From Tannerella sp. (lineage in GTDB: Bacteria; Bacteroidota; Bacteroidia; Bacteroidales; Tannerellaceae), in the NCBI GenBank assembly GCA_031265585.1, contig JAISCL010000378.1, forward strand, positions 1 to 52,119: a stretch of DNA of 52,119 nucleotides. Reading direction: 5' to 3'. Under the pieces are notes generated by a model. The model made no database searches. It had not been told where the DNA came from and worked only from the letters and a program-made list of their open reading frames with translations. Made by a program: the position numbers and the translations under genes. The stretch's first letter is position 1. The number at the start of each line of letters is the position of its first letter. Positions 8,781 through 18,957 of this stretch are shown piece by piece.

Positions 8781-10244
8781 ATGAATTTCTTATCTTTATT
8801 TGTTCTGATTCCGGTATTGATGATGGCGGGATTATGGTTTTCCCGCAACACCGGACAGATACGCCTGGTCATGGTCGCCGGCGCTTCAGCATTACTGGCG
8901 CTGGCCGTCTCGCTGGTCTTTTTATACCTGGGAAAGCGTGCCGGGGGGGACGCTTCCGAAATGTTATTCACCGATAGCCGCGTGTGGTATAAACCGTTGA
9001 ACATCCATTACGCGGTGGGGGCGGACGGCCTGTCGGTCGTCATGTTACTGCTTTCGGCCGTCATTGTTTTTACCGGGGTGTTTGCGTCGTGGCGGATGCA
9101 GATGCAGACGAAGGAATTTTTTTTATGGTACTGCCTTTTGAGCGTGGGCGTATTCGGCTTTTTTATTTCGCTCGACCTGTTCACCCTGTTTATGTTTTAC
9201 GAGGTCGCACTGATCCCGATGTATCTTTTAATCGGCGTATGGGGGAGCGGACGGAAAGAATATTCGGCCATGAAGCTGACCCTGATGCTGATGGGAGGCT
9301 CCGCCCTTCTGTTAATGGGCATCCTGGGGATTCATTTCGGATCGGGAGCCACGACCATGAACCTGACGGAACTGGCGCAGCTGAACATGCCGGTGGAAAT
9401 GCAGCGTATTTTCTTCCCCCTGACGTTTATCGGCTTTGGCGTCCTGGGAGCCTTGTTCCCGTTTCACACCTGGAGTCCCGACGGGCATGCTTCCGCGCCG
9501 ACCTCCGTATCGATGCTGCATGCCGGCGTGCTGATGAAGCTTGGCGGATACGGCTGTTTCCGTGTCGCTGTTTACCTGATGCCGGAAGCGGCGGCGGAAC
9601 AGGCCCGGTTTTTCCTCCTGCTCACGGCAACCGGCGTTGTATACGGCGCTTTTTCGGCCTGTGTACAGAAAGACCTGAAATACATCAATGCCTACTCATC
9701 TGTTTCGCATTGCAGCCTGGTACTTTTTGCCATCCTGATGATGACGCGGACGGCGGCCACGGGAGCCGTGCTGCAGATGCTTTCGCACGGACTGATGACG
9801 GCGCTTTTCTTCGCGCTGATCGGCATGATCTACGGGCGCACGCATACGCGCGATATCCGTGAGATGAGCGGCCTGATGAAGGTGATGCCTTTCCTTTCGG
9901 TCTGTTATGTGATTGCCGGACTGGCCAACCTGGGCCTTCCGGGACTGAGCGGATTTATAGCCGAAATGACCCTCTTTGTCGGCGCTTTTGAAGTAAATGA
10001 CACGTTCCACCGCGTGCTGACGATCCTTGCCACGACTTCGATTGTTGTGACGGCAGTCTATATCCTGCGCCTGGTAGGAACCCTGCTGTACGGGAAAGTC
10101 GAAAACACCGAACACCTGCACCTCACCGATGCAACCTGGGACGAACGCCTCACGCTGCTATGCCTCCTGGCTACCATAGCAGGCCTGGGCCTGTTACCCT
10201 GGGGAATAAGCGAAATGATCAGCGAAAGCATATACCTGAAATAA
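8781..10244 (+). CDS. nuoM: NADH-quinone oxidoreductase subunit M
   Basis: 487-residue middle antiporter-like subunit. Diagnostic segments are [17 protein letters not shown] (conserved helix-5 Glu), [20 protein letters not shown] and [13 protein letters not shown]. It lacks the lateral helix of NuoL, as expected. Nineteen bases after nuoL; nuoN starts 17 bases after its stop. Confidence 0.96.
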   Translation: MNFLSLFVLIPVLMMAGLWFSRNTGQIRLVMVAGASALLALAVSLVFLYLGKRAGGDASEMLFTDSRVWYKPLNIHYAVGADGLSVVMLLLSAVIVFTGVFASWRMQMQTKEFFLWYCLLSVGVFGFFISLDLFTLFMFYEVALIPMYLLIGVWGSGRKEYSAMKLTLMLMGGSALLLMGILGIHFGSGATTMNLTELAQLNMPVEMQRIFFPLTFIGFGVLGALFPFHTWSPDGHASAPTSVSMLHAGVLMKLGGYGCFRVAVYLMPEAAAEQARFFLLLTATGVVYGAFSACVQKDLKYINAYSSVSHCSLVLFAILMMTRTAATGAVLQMLSHGLMTALFFALIGMIYGRTHTRDIREMSGLMKVMPFLSVCYVIAGLANLGLPGLSGFIAEMTLFVGAFEVNDTFHRVLTILATTSIVVTAVYILRLVGTLLYGKVENTEHLHLTDATWDERLTLLCLLATIAGLGLLPWGISEMISESIYLK

Positions 10245-10261
10245 CCAAAATAAAAAAGACA

Positions 10262-11692
10262 ATGGACTACAGTCAATTTTTACAAATGCGCCCGGAACTG
10301 TCACTCATAGCCGTGATGGTGATCCTGTTTCTGTACGATTTATTCGCCGGAGAAAAATCGCGGAACCACATCCAGCCTTTAGCATGCCTCTTACTGCTTA
10401 TTCACACTGTGGTGAACATTATCCCGCCGGACATGCCTGTCGAAGCCTTTGGCGGGATGTATCTTTACCTGCCCGTGATGAGCCTCGTAAAGAGCATCCT
10501 CTCGGCCGGGACGCTGCTTGTCGTCATGCAGTCCGGCGCCTGGCTGAAACGGGAAGACACGGTCTTTAAGCGGGGAGAATTTTACATGCTGACACTCTCC
10601 ACGCTGCTGGGGATGTTTTTCATGATCAGTGCGGGAAATTTCCTGCTGTTTGTGATCGGCATCGAGCTGGCCTCCATCCCGATGGCCTGCCTGGTCGCTT
10701 TTGACAAATACAGGCGTCATTCGGCGGAAGCGGGCGCCAAATACATATTGACCTCCATGTTTTCATCCGGGCTGATGATGTTCGGGCTTTCCTTTCTCTA
10801 CGGCACGACGGGCGGACTGTATTTCGCCGATGTGACGGGCGGACTGACCGGAAGCCCCCTGCAGGTCATGGCGCTCGTGCTGTTCTTCTCCGGCCTCGGA
10901 TTCAAGATCTCGCTGGTACCCTTCCATCTGTGGACGGCCGATGTCTACGAAGGCGCCCCGACCGGCGTAACGGCCTACCTCTCCGTCGTCTCCAAAGGCG
11001 CTGCGGCATTTGCCCTGCTCGTTATTTTCATAAAAGTATTTGCACCGCTGACAGCCGTCTGGCAGGAACTCTTATACATCGTAACCGTGATTACGATAAC
11101 GGTAGCCAACCTGTTTGCGATCCGCCAGAAAAACAGCAAGCGTTTCTTTGCCTTCAGCAGTATTTCGCAGGCCGGCTATATGATGCTGGGCGTGATCGGC
11201 GGGGATGCGGCGGGCATGACTTCGCTGGTCTTTTACCTCCTGGCCTATCTTGTCGCCAACATGGCCGTTTTCGGTGTAATCGCGGTGATCGAGCAGAAAA
11301 CGGACAAAGTATCCATCCCCGACTACAACGGACTGTACAGGACAAATCCCCGGCTGACATGGATCATGACCCTGGCCCTGTTTTCTTTAGCCGGCATACC
11401 GCCCTTTGTCGGGTTTTTCAGTAAATTCTTTATTTTTATGGCCGCCTTCAGCGCCGGCTTCCGCCTGCTGGTCTTCATTGCGCTGGTCAACACCGTCATC
11501 GCCCTGTACTATTACCTGCTGATCGTAAAAGCGATGTTCATCAACGAAAATGAAGCGCCTGTCCCCTCCTTCCGGAGCGACGGCTATACCCGTGCAAGCC
11601 TTGTCATCTGTTTACTCGGCATCCTCTTAATAGGAATAGTAAGCGGCATTTTCGACAGCATCCACCTGTTCGGGTTCGGCATACAGGGATAA
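10262..11692 (+). CDS. nuoN: NADH-quinone oxidoreductase subunit N
   Basis: 476-residue antiporter-like subunit closest to NuoK/J. Recognised by [17 protein letters not shown] (helix-5 Glu), [20 protein letters not shown] and [14 protein letters not shown] start it at the ATG at 10262 (MDYSQFLQ); earlier in-frame starts would overlap nuoM and give a non-family N-terminus. It is the last gene of the operon. No nuoE, nuoF or nuoG follows: the next gene is convergent. Confidence 0.95.
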   Translation: MDYSQFLQMRPELSLIAVMVILFLYDLFAGEKSRNHIQPLACLLLLIHTVVNIIPPDMPVEAFGGMYLYLPVMSLVKSILSAGTLLVVMQSGAWLKREDTVFKRGEFYMLTLSTLLGMFFMISAGNFLLFVIGIELASIPMACLVAFDKYRRHSAEAGAKYILTSMFSSGLMMFGLSFLYGTTGGLYFADVTGGLTGSPLQVMALVLFFSGLGFKISLVPFHLWTADVYEGAPTGVTAYLSVVSKGAAAFALLVIFIKVFAPLTAVWQELLYIVTVITITVANLFAIRQKNSKRFFAFSSISQAGYMMLGVIGGDAAGMTSLVFYLLAYLVANMAVFGVIAVIEQKTDKVSIPDYNGLYRTNPRLTWIMTLALFSLAGIPPFVGFFSKFFIFMAAFSAGFRLLVFIALVNTVIALYYYLLIVKAMFINENEAPVPSFRSDGYTRASLVICLLGILLIGIVSGIFDSIHLFGFGIQG

Positions 11693-11803
11693 ACGGATAA
11701 AGCGTCCCGCCCCCGCACTCCGCCGGTACGGAAAACAGTGACTCTTATCAAACAATAAAAGCAGATGAAAAAAAACAGCCCGTACCCCTGACACCCTCCA
11801 CCC

Positions 11804-11830
11804 CCCGGCGAAGGCGAAGCCTTCACCGGG
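11804..11830. terminator. Hairpin between the convergent nuoN and GH-D clan genes
   Basis: A 12-position stem with one mismatch, CCCGGCGAAGGC against GCCTTCACCGGG, around a GAA loop. It lies in the 146-base gap between convergent genes, just past the GH stop. There is no good T-run on either strand, so it may act as an RNA stabiliser or a weak bidirectional terminator. Confidence 0.45.
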
Positions 11831-11838
11831 CAGGGCAA

Positions 11839-13827
11839 TCATTCCGAACCTGTTTTATTGATGAACACAACAGCAACGTCTTTTGCCGGGATGGTCAGTG
11901 CGTTTTTCAGGTCGACGGGTTCATTCCGCCAGAGTTCACGGGCAGAGTAGGAGGCCGCGGGGTTCAGGCCTATCCTGTCCAGGGGGACGTGCAGCTGCAT
12001 TTCGTCTTCACCGTAGTTAAAACAGATGTAGCAGATCCCGTTTTCTTCGGTGCGGATGAACTGGTGCTCCGAGCGGTCGCCGTCGCCTTCGAGCGGGCGG
12101 AAGGTGATGCCGTTTGCCAGTGCATTGATGGCGGCGTTGGTCAGGTATTTCAGGGAGCGCATTTTGCCTTCTTCACCGCCTTCGAGGCTGTAGTCTTCGC
12201 CGGTTATATACAGTCCGGTGATCACCGACGAGGTTACGCGCGCCCGGTTTTCGCCTTCCGTGGCATCCCGCAGCACGATGTGGTCGGCATCGTTATACTG
12301 ATATATCCGGTCAATCCACCAGCCGTACGAGACGGCGTTCATCGTATACTCCGTATCTTTTATTTTGTTCCACGCATCACAGGCTATGCGGCGCGACTGT
12401 GCGTACTGCGCCGGGAAGACGGGCGAAATCGAGAGGTTGATGTACATATCTCCAAAGTATGTGTTGAGCAGTTGCATGCCGTAATTATAGGCCTGGATAC
12501 CGGTCCGTATCTCCGGCCTGTGCCAGCGATCGCCTTCCATCGCGCCATGCGTCATGAAATCCAGCTTTACATATTCAAACCCGCAGCGGCGGAACAGTTC
12601 CGACGTCTTCTTCATCCGCTCTTCAACGGCCGGGTGTGTCGGGTCGATCGCATACGCACCGTCCAGCGCCTGCGGCTTTCCGTTCGCATACACATAGATG
12701 TCCCTGTACGTATAACTTTCCGCGTCGCGTACCACCGCTTCCGGGTTCTTCCCCCAGTCCGTAAAGGGCGTCCAGTAGATGCCGGCCACCTGCCCGTTCG
12801 CCCGGCATTTCCGGACGAACGCTGCCAGTTCTTCTTCCGTGAAGCGGTTCCAGCCCGAATCCAGGCCGACATAAACTACCCCGTCCGTATTCACAAACCG
12901 GTTCTGCAAATTTTTCCGGATAAAATCCGACACTTCCATCGCTTTGGGAAACGTCAGGTTGAACTGAAGCACGCCCCAGCTGTTCCAGCCGAAAGGCACG
13001 GCCCTGTCCCAGGCTTTCGGGGGAGCAATGACGGCATTTGCCGACCCGTAGGCGTCCAGCCCGTCCCTCCAGTCATCAAACACGCCCACCAGCACCCGGG
13101 GCGATGTGATTATTTTACCGGATAACATCCCGTGAGGCTTCGAATCGCGGGTCAACGTGTCGGCAACGCCCCCGTAACAGACCAGCGACTTGAGCGCGCC
13201 GGCGCCGTTGCCGGTCATCTTCACCGCCGTCTTCCAGCTGTCGTGCGTTACGGAGCCGGTCACGAATCCCCGCCGGCTTTCATTATCAAAAACCGCCGTC
13301 ACCTCATAGCTTGTCAGCTCCTCGAAATCCGGGCGATGCGACCGGTAGCGTATCCAGCAGTCATTATCGAACGGCACGAAGAGCGCGCGGTTAGCGGCCG
13401 ATGCCGGGAGAAGCGTAAAATCATCCACATTCACCGGCGCCATATAGTTGGAAGAAACATCCTCGCCTTCAATCGAAAACTCGGTCAACACGTAATCCTT
13501 CCCCTCATACAGATAAAAACACTGCGTCAGGGCAGGCAGCCCGGCTTCCCCGTAAATAATCCGCCAAACCCGCCCTTTTCCGAATCCGTCCCGGACATCC
13601 TCCGCTTCAAACCGGACCTGCGAATAATCTTTCGTAGAAACCGCTTTCCCGTCCAGCGTACAGGAGGCGTAAACATTTACCGCCTCCCGGTGATCCTTCT
13701 CCAGAATGACCTCCCGCGTGCGGGCATCATACGAAACACTCCATTTACCAAACTCCATGCCGGCTTTGCCGCAGGAAAGCAGGACAAATACCGGAATCGA
13801 CAAAATAACGAACTTTAAAATTTTCAT
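11839..13827 (-). CDS. Lipoprotein glycoside hydrolase, GH-D clan (alpha-galactosidase-like)
   Basis: 662-residue lipoprotein: signal peptide with lipobox LLSC (Cys19). Residues 25-260 form an N-terminal beta-sandwich-like part; the (beta/alpha)8 barrel begins near 278 with PFGWNSWG, the usual entry motif of GH27/GH36 enzymes. Asp423 in YVKLDFMTHG is the probable nucleophile and Asp484 in RIACDAW the probable acid/base. The family hydrolyses alpha-linked galactose or related residues by a retaining mechanism; exact substrate unknown. I start at the ATG at 13827, since upstream codons would bury the signal peptide. Last gene of the long minus-strand block, 73 bases after queC, so it may have its own promoter. 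No SusC/SusD genes are next to it. Confidence 0.8.
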   Translation of the reverse strand: MKILKFVILSIPVFVLLSCGKAGMEFGKWSVSYDARTREVILEKDHREAVNVYASCTLDGKAVSTKDYSQVRFEAEDVRDGFGKGRVWRIIYGEAGLPALTQCFYLYEGKDYVLTEFSIEGEDVSSNYMAPVNVDDFTLLPASAANRALFVPFDNDCWIRYRSHRPDFEELTSYEVTAVFDNESRRGFVTGSVTHDSWKTAVKMTGNGAGALKSLVCYGGVADTLTRDSKPHGMLSGKIITSPRVLVGVFDDWRDGLDAYGSANAVIAPPKAWDRAVPFGWNSWGVLQFNLTFPKAMEVSDFIRKNLQNRFVNTDGVVYVGLDSGWNRFTEEELAAFVRKCRANGQVAGIYWTPFTDWGKNPEAVVRDAESYTYRDIYVYANGKPQALDGAYAIDPTHPAVEERMKKTSELFRRCGFEYVKLDFMTHGAMEGDRWHRPEIRTGIQAYNYGMQLLNTYFGDMYINLSISPVFPAQYAQSRRIACDAWNKIKDTEYTMNAVSYGWWIDRIYQYNDADHIVLRDATEGENRARVTSSVITGLYITGEDYSLEGGEEGKMRSLKYLTNAAINALANGITFRPLEGDGDRSEHQFIRTEENGICYICFNYGEDEMQLHVPLDRIGLNPAASYSARELWRNEPVDLKNALTIPAKDVAVVFINKTGSE

Positions 13828-13900
13828 AACCGAATTCTTTTTTTTGCACAAGTAAACTATTTCTTCTCCCGCATCGGCAGCGTGGCAGATCAACGTGTAA

Positions 13901-14587
13901 TCAATCCTGCAGGACATATTGTGAATTACCGTCGGGGTTGGCGGTGTATTTTTCCAGGCCGGCGCGGCGGAGGTTGCAGGCGGGGCAGTGGCCGCAGCCT
14001 TCGGCGGGGATGCCGTTGTAGCAGGTGAGGGTTTGAGTTCTTACGAGGTCGAAGACGCCCAGCTCGTCCGCTAAGGCCCAGACTTCGCTTTTGTCGCGGT
14101 TCATGAGCGGAGTGTGTATGACAAACTGTTCGTCCATGGCCAGGTTGAGCGTTACGTTCAGCGAGCGGATAAACGTGTCGCGGCAGTCGGGGTAGCCGCT
14201 GTAGTCAGCTTGCGAAACGCCCGTTACCAGATGGCAGATCCCGCGGCTCCGGGCCAGTACGGCGGCAAAGGTCAGGAAGAGCATGTTGCGTCCGGGCACG
14301 AAGGTATTGGGATAGCTGCCGGCCGGCTGTTCCGCGTCCATCGCGAGGGTGCGGTCTGTCAGCGCATTCGGGGCCAGCTGCGACAGCAGCGACAGATCCA
14401 GTATTTGAAAGGGGATATTTGCTTCGGCGGCGATTCCGGCTGCAACTGCAACTTCCTGTACATGGCGCTGTCCATAGCTGAAGATGACGGCTTCCACGCG
14501 GTCAAATTGCTTTTTGGCCCAGAACAGGCAGGTCGTGGAGTCCTGCCCGCCCGAAAAACAGACTAATGCGGCGTTTCCTGCTTTCAT
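13901..14587 (-). CDS. queC: 7-cyano-7-deazaguanine synthase
   Basis: 228-residue PP-loop ATPase that turns 7-carboxy-7-deazaguanine into preQ0, a step of queuosine biosynthesis. The PP-loop SGGQDST is at residues 12-18, and four zinc-binding Cys (189, 198, 201, 204; the last three in GCGHCPAC) are in the usual C-terminal place. [13 protein letters not shown] matches the substrate-binding segment of QueC. It follows lplA by six bases and is probably cotranscribed with the glycine cleavage genes, with which it has no obvious functional tie. Other que genes are not in the window. Confidence 0.94.
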   Translation of the reverse strand: MKAGNAALVCFSGGQDSTTCLFWAKKQFDRVEAVIFSYGQRHVQEVAVAAGIAAEANIPFQILDLSLLSQLAPNALTDRTLAMDAEQPAGSYPNTFVPGRNMLFLTFAAVLARSRGICHLVTGVSQADYSGYPDCRDTFIRSLNVTLNLAMDEQFVIHTPLMNRDKSEVWALADELGVFDLVRTQTLTCYNGIPAEGCGHCPACNLRRAGLEKYTANPDGNSQYVLQD

Positions 14588-14593
14588 AGGGTT

Positions 14594-15586
14594 TCAAAAA
14601 TTATTTTCTTCCGTAAGGTGGATGATATCGGCCAGCATCGCCTCTCCTGCCGGTTCCGACTGCGCCAGCTCCAGCAGTTTGCTTTTGACTGCGGAAGATG
14701 AAAAGGGCACGCCTTTCAGCGCCTGGCCGATCGCCCGGATAAAGTTCGTTTCCATTCCGTCGGACCAGGCTGCCGCGTCCTGTATGATCCCTCCCTCGAC
14801 GCAGAACTGCAGCGTCAGGTCGCCCCACGCAAAACGGTCGCCGTACGTGGCGGTAAACGGCAGCTTCCGTCCCATGCGCCATTCGCGGGAGGCGTATTTC
14901 TTTTCGTACGTTTCAATTTCTTCCCGGTTCAGGCGGTCGTCGGGGAAGGGTGCGGGAAGGCCTCCGTACACTTCGCCGAAGGCTTCTATGAGGGCATGTT
15001 GCAGGGATTCGATGCACATGCCGGGCGCCAGTTCCGTCAGGTTGACGACGCGCGAACGGACCGAGGCCACGCCTTTCGACTGCAGTTTTGCCGGCGAGAC
15101 ATTCAGGTAGCGTGAAAGATTCGACATGTCCGTATCCAGCAGCAGTGTGCCGTGATGATAGCAGTATCCGCGCGAATTGAAGAAGGCGTTTCCGGAGAAT
15201 TTTTTCCCGTCGGCGAGGATGTCGTTGCGGCCCGACCGTTCGGCGTGAATGCCGAATTTTGCTACCGCACGGATGATGACTTCCAGCTGGCGTCCCACGT
15301 CATAGCCTTCTTCCCGCACGAGGAACGTAAAATTCAGGTTTCCGAGGTCGTGAAATACGGCTCCTCCGCCCGACATGCGCCGTGCAAGGAAGCCGCCGTC
15401 CTGTTCCAGTTCCTTTACGCGGGCTTCCTTCCAGGGGTTCTGGTTGATTCCGATGACGACGGTATGCCTGTTTTGCCACAGGTAGAGGATCCGTTCGTCC
15501 TTTTCTACATTCCAGAGGAGGTATTCTTCGAGCGCCAGATTTGCGTACGGGCCGGTCTGGCCGGACAGGATAAAGGAGAGTTTCAT
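14594..15586 (-). CDS. lplA: Lipoate-protein ligase A family
   Basis: 330 residues. The lipoate/biotin ligase fold is shown by LARRMSGGGAVFHDLGNLNF (residues 67-86; RRxSGGGAVxHD motif) and by DGKKFSGNAFF, with the adenylate-binding Lys. A C-terminal accessory domain is present (about 250-330). It attaches lipoate to acceptor lysines. Its start overlaps the gcvPB stop by four bases (ATGA), so it is translated with the glycine cleavage genes, and GcvH encoded upstream is the likely acceptor. This gives a self-contained unit for making active H protein from scavenged lipoate. Confidence 0.92.
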   Translation of the reverse strand: MKLSFILSGQTGPYANLALEEYLLWNVEKDERILYLWQNRHTVVIGINQNPWKEARVKELEQDGGFLARRMSGGGAVFHDLGNLNFTFLVREEGYDVGRQLEVIIRAVAKFGIHAERSGRNDILADGKKFSGNAFFNSRGYCYHHGTLLLDTDMSNLSRYLNVSPAKLQSKGVASVRSRVVNLTELAPGMCIESLQHALIEAFGEVYGGLPAPFPDDRLNREEIETYEKKYASREWRMGRKLPFTATYGDRFAWGDLTLQFCVEGGIIQDAAAWSDGMETNFIRAIGQALKGVPFSSSAVKSKLLELAQSEPAGEAMLADIIHLTEENNF

Positions 15587-17025
15587 TCGCAGCCGTATTT
15601 GAGTCGTGGATTACGCGCCGCGCCGACTTCGTCCGGGCGGCGTACCGGCGTGGTGAGGGGCATTTCGTGCAGGCGTTCCGGGTTGGTGCGTATCAGGCCG
15701 GCTATTTTTTTGAACACTTCGATTGCTTCGTCCATTGTTTCCTTTGATTCGGTTTCCGTCGGTTCCACCATCAGCGCTTCCGGGACGATGAGGGGGAAGT
15801 ACATGGTCGGCGGGTGGATGCCGTAGTCGAGCAGGGCCTTGGCGACGTCCAGCGCCGTTACGCCGGCCTGTTCCTTCGCTTTTTGAAGTGTGATTACAAA
15901 CTCGTGCATGCAGGGGCCTTCCGTGGCCATGTCGTAGCATTCCGACAGTTTCCTGCGCATGTAGTTGGCGTTCAGCACGGCGTGTGTTGCCGCGCGGCGG
16001 ATGCCTTCCGCGCCGAGCGTCCGGATATAGGCCAAGGCCCGCACGACGACGAGGAAATGGCCGTAAAAGGCTTTTACGCTTCCGATCGTCCGGACAGGCG
16101 TGTCGAAGGTGTAGCTTCCGTTCTTTTCCGTGATCCGGCAGGCGGGCAGGAAGTCGCTCAGGATCGCTTTGCATCCGACGGGGCCGGAGCCGGGGCCTCC
16201 GCCGCCGTGGGGAGTGGAGAAGGTTTTGTGGATATTCAGATGCACCAGGTCAAAGCCCATGTCTCCGGGACGGACGATTCCCATGACGGGGTTCAGGTTG
16301 GCGCCGTCGTAATAATTGAGTCCTCCGGCGTCGTGAATGATTCCGGTGATTTCGAGGATGTTCCGGTCGAAGAGGCCGAGGGTGTTCGGGTTCGTCAGCA
16401 TGAGTCCGGCGGTGTCTTCTCCGGCGGCCCGGCGCAGTTTTTCGACGTCGACGCATCCGTCCGGGCCGGAGGGTATGTTGACGACCGTAAATCCGCCCAT
16501 CGCGGCCGAGGCGGGGTTCGTGCCGTGCGCGGCGTCGGGGATGAGGATTTTCGTCCGTTTCAGGTCGCCGCGGGATTCATGCCAGGCTTTGATCAGCAGG
16601 ACGCCCAGCAGCTCGCCGTGGGCGCCGGCGGCAGGCTGGAAGGTGACGGCATCCATGCCTGTGATTTCGCAGAGGGCTTTCCCGGTTTCCGAGAGGACTT
16701 CCATGCAGCCCTGGACCGTGTGTTCGGGCTGGAGCGGGTGGATGTCGCAGAATCCGGGAAGCGCTGCCAGTTCTTCGTTGATGCGGGGATTGTATTTCAT
16801 TGTGCAAGAGCCGAGCGGATAGAAGCCGCTGTTCACGCCGAACGTCCGTTGCGCCAGGCGCGTATAGTGGCGGCTCAGCTCGGTCTCCGACAGTTGGGGG
16901 AGGTCGAGCGGGGTCTTGCGGCACATTTCTTCGGGGAGCGTCGCTTCGGGCACATCCGGCGCCGGTAGCAGGTCGCATCCATGTTCGTCTTTACTGATTT
17001 CGAATAAGAGTTTCATTTTGTTCAA
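15583..17025 (-). CDS. gcvPB: Glycine dehydrogenase (decarboxylating) subunit 2
   Basis: 480 residues, the C-terminal half of the two-subunit P protein. It holds pyridoxal phosphate on Lys267 in HLNIHKTFSTPHGGGGPG. PLGSCTMKYNPR (about 70-81) and AAHGTNPASAAM are also family marks. With GcvPA it decarboxylates glycine and passes aminomethyl to lipoyl-GcvH. It is separated from gcvPA by 241 bases that hold a 20-base tandem array, an unusual break in an otherwise tight operon. Overlaps lplA by four bases. Confidence 0.95.
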   Translation of the reverse strand: MNKMKLLFEISKDEHGCDLLPAPDVPEATLPEEMCRKTPLDLPQLSETELSRHYTRLAQRTFGVNSGFYPLGSCTMKYNPRINEELAALPGFCDIHPLQPEHTVQGCMEVLSETGKALCEITGMDAVTFQPAAGAHGELLGVLLIKAWHESRGDLKRTKILIPDAAHGTNPASAAMGGFTVVNIPSGPDGCVDVEKLRRAAGEDTAGLMLTNPNTLGLFDRNILEITGIIHDAGGLNYYDGANLNPVMGIVRPGDMGFDLVHLNIHKTFSTPHGGGGPGSGPVGCKAILSDFLPACRITEKNGSYTFDTPVRTIGSVKAFYGHFLVVVRALAYIRTLGAEGIRRAATHAVLNANYMRRKLSECYDMATEGPCMHEFVITLQKAKEQAGVTALDVAKALLDYGIHPPTMYFPLIVPEALMVEPTETESKETMDEAIEVFKKIAGLIRTNPERLHEMPLTTPVRRPDEVGAARNPRLKYGCE

Positions 17026-17079
17026 GCAGTTAATTTTGTTTGTTTATTGATGTTATGCAGTGTATGTGTTGTGCGCGGC

Positions 17080-17260
17080 CCGGTTTTTTTCGCCAGGCTC
17101 CCGGTTTTTTCGCCGGAATACCGGTTTTCTGGCGAGAATACCGGGAATCTGGCGAAAATACCGGTATTCTGGCGAAAATACCGGGAATCTGACGAAAATA
17201 CCGGGAATCTGGCGAGAATACCGGGAATCTGGCGGGAATACCGGCGCTCCGGCCGGGGCG
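17080..17260. repeat. 20-bp tandem array between gcvPA and gcvPB
   Basis: Eight head-to-tail units in exact 20-base register from 17101 to 17260, plus a degenerate one before (17080-17100, 21 bases). A typical unit is CCGGGAATCTGGCGAAAATA. Units 17121-17240 are close copies that vary mainly at bases 5-7 (TTT, GAA, TAT, GAA, GAA, GAA) and 15-16 (AG, AA, GG); the outer units are diverged. At 17156-17167 the junction forms the 12-base palindrome AATACCGGTATT. 20 is not a multiple of 3, so any reading frame cycles through all three phases. It occupies most of the gcvPB-gcvPA gap. Confidence 0.9.
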
Positions 17261-17266
17261 ATGCTT

Positions 17267-18571
17267 CTATGCGGTTTCACGGAGTATTTTTACCAGGTGA
17301 TCGATTTCTTCCTTTGTGTTCATCTCCGTTACGCACCAGAGGATGCCGCCTTCAAGCGGGTATCCGCCGAGGATGCCTTCCTTCTCGAGGGCGGCCATTA
17401 CAGCGGCGGCGTCGCCCGGACAGCCGGTCATGAACTCGTGGAAGAACGCGCCCGGGTAACGCAGCGCGAAGCCGGGGATTTCACTGATCGCGGCGGCGGC
17501 ATAGTGCGCTTTGGAGAGGCACTGTGTCGCTGCGCGGCGCATGCCTGCGGGGCCAAGGGCAGCCATGTAAGCCGTGGCGGCCAGGGCGCACAGGGCCTGG
17601 TTGGAACAGATGTTCGACGGGGCTTTTTCGCGCCGTATGTGCTGCTCGCGGGCCTGCAGGGTGAGGACAAACGCGCGGCGACCGTCCACGTCGGCCGTTT
17701 CGCCGGCGATGCGGCCCGGCAGCCTGCGCATCAGGGCTTCCGTGCAGGCCATGAAGCCGAGGTACGGGCCTCCGAACGAGAGCGGCAGGCCGAGGGGCTG
17801 GGCTTCGCCTGTGGCAATGTCGGCTCCGTTTTCGGCCGGGGTCTTCAGGATCGCCAGCGAGAGGGGGTTTACTCCCGTTACGAATTTGGCGCCTGCGGCA
17901 TGTGCTTTTTTACCGATGGCGGCGGCGTCTTCTATCAGTCCGTAATAATTCGGCTGCTGGATGTAGATTCCGGCCGTCGTATCGTCCGGCGCCAGGGCTT
18001 CGAGGTCCGTCACGCCGTCCCTGGCCGGGGCTACGGCGAGGGACACGCCTTTTCCGTGACAGTACGTGCGCACGGTTCGCAGCGTCATGGGGTCGACCGT
18101 TGCGGAGATGATCATTTTCGTGCGCCTGCGTTCCAGGCACATCGTTACGGATTCGGCTGCCGCCGAGGCCCCGTCATACATCGAGGCGTTGGCGACGTCC
18201 AGCGCCGTCAGGCGGCAGATTGCCGTCTGGAATTCAAAGATGGCCTGGAGGATTCCCTGCGATATTTCCGCCTGGTAGGGGGTGTATGCCGTGACAAATT
18301 CTTCTTTTGCGGTGATGCTTTTTACAATCGCGGGGATGTAGTGGCGGTAGGCGCCGGCGCCGCGGAAGATGGTTTTGAAGCGGATGTTCCGGTCTGCCAT
18401 CCGGCGGATTTGACGGCTGACTTCCAGTTCGGACAGGCCGCCGGGGAGGTGCAGTTTTTTTACTTTGATTTCGTCGGGGATTTGTGCATAGAGTTCATCC
18501 GCCGTTTTCAGGCCGAGGGTTTCGAGCATCCGGTCGCGTTCCGACGGGTTATTCGGGATATAGCTGCCCAT
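17267..18571 (-). CDS. gcvPA: Glycine dehydrogenase (decarboxylating) subunit 1
   Basis: 434 residues, the N-terminal half-equivalent of P protein. Recognised by GSYIPNNPSERDRML at the start and by FRGAGAYRHYIPAI, TAYTPYQAEISQG, DGASAAAESVTMC and PLSLAILKTP. It forms a heterotetramer with GcvPB and has no PLP lysine of its own. I start it at the ATG at 18571, which shares one base with the gcvH stop (TGATG), rather than seven codons upstream inside gcvH. The downstream gap to gcvPB carries the 20-base array. Confidence 0.94.
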   Translation of the reverse strand: MGSYIPNNPSERDRMLETLGLKTADELYAQIPDEIKVKKLHLPGGLSELEVSRQIRRMADRNIRFKTIFRGAGAYRHYIPAIVKSITAKEEFVTAYTPYQAEISQGILQAIFEFQTAICRLTALDVANASMYDGASAAAESVTMCLERRRTKMIISATVDPMTLRTVRTYCHGKGVSLAVAPARDGVTDLEALAPDDTTAGIYIQQPNYYGLIEDAAAIGKKAHAAGAKFVTGVNPLSLAILKTPAENGADIATGEAQPLGLPLSFGGPYLGFMACTEALMRRLPGRIAGETADVDGRRAFVLTLQAREQHIRREKAPSNICSNQALCALAATAYMAALGPAGMRRAATQCLSKAHYAAAAISEIPGFALRYPGAFFHEFMTGCPGDAAAVMAALEKEGILGGYPLEGGILWCVTEMNTKEEIDHLVKILRETA

Positions 18572-18957
18572 CAGTGCGCCTCCTTCCCGCAAAATGCTTC
18601 GTATTCGGCGGCGGTCATCAGTGCGGACTGCCCGGAGATTTCTTCGATTTCGACCAGCCAGCTTTCGTACGGGCTTTCGTTTATGCGCTCCGGATGTTCC
18701 GCCACTTCCCGGTTAACGGCCGAAACGATCCCGGTGAGGGGCGATACAATGTCCGAGACGGCCTTTACGGATTCTACGTCGCCGAATGCTTCGCCTGCCG
18801 TGACGGGGTCTCCCGCTTCGGGAAGGTTGATAAAAACAATGTCTCCCAGTTCCTGCTGCGCAAAGTCGGATATGCCGGCGCGCGCCGTCCGGTTTTCTTT
18901 CATGTCTACCCATTCGTGGGTTTTTGCATATAGCAAATTGTCAAGTATTCTGTTCAT
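18571..18957 (-). CDS. gcvH: Glycine cleavage system H protein
   Basis: 128-residue lipoyl carrier. The lipoylated Lys is Lys65 in VESVKAVSD, inside the usual hairpin preceded by GDIVFINLPEAGDPV. THEWVD near the N-terminus and NESPYESWLVEIE near the C-terminus are family features. It shuttles the aminomethyl group between P and T proteins and the lipoyl arm to dihydrolipoamide dehydrogenase. Eight bases after gcvT. The lipoate ligase for it is encoded in the same operon. Confidence 0.96.
   Translation of the reverse strand: MNRILDNLLYAKTHEWVDMKENRTARAGISDFAQQELGDIVFINLPEAGDPVTAGEAFGDVESVKAVSDIVSPLTGIVSAVNREVAEHPERINESPYESWLVEIEEISGQSALMTAAEYEAFCGKEAH

Noticed and set aside
11989-13818. Long plus-strand frames opposite the GH-D clan gene
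   Set aside because: Shadows of a gene with clear lipobox and catalytic motifs on the minus strand.
15814-16968. Plus-strand open frame of 384 codons opposite gcvPB
   Set aside because: Shadow of gcvPB with Arg/Val/Gly/Asp-biased composition; the minus strand carries the complete PLP enzyme.
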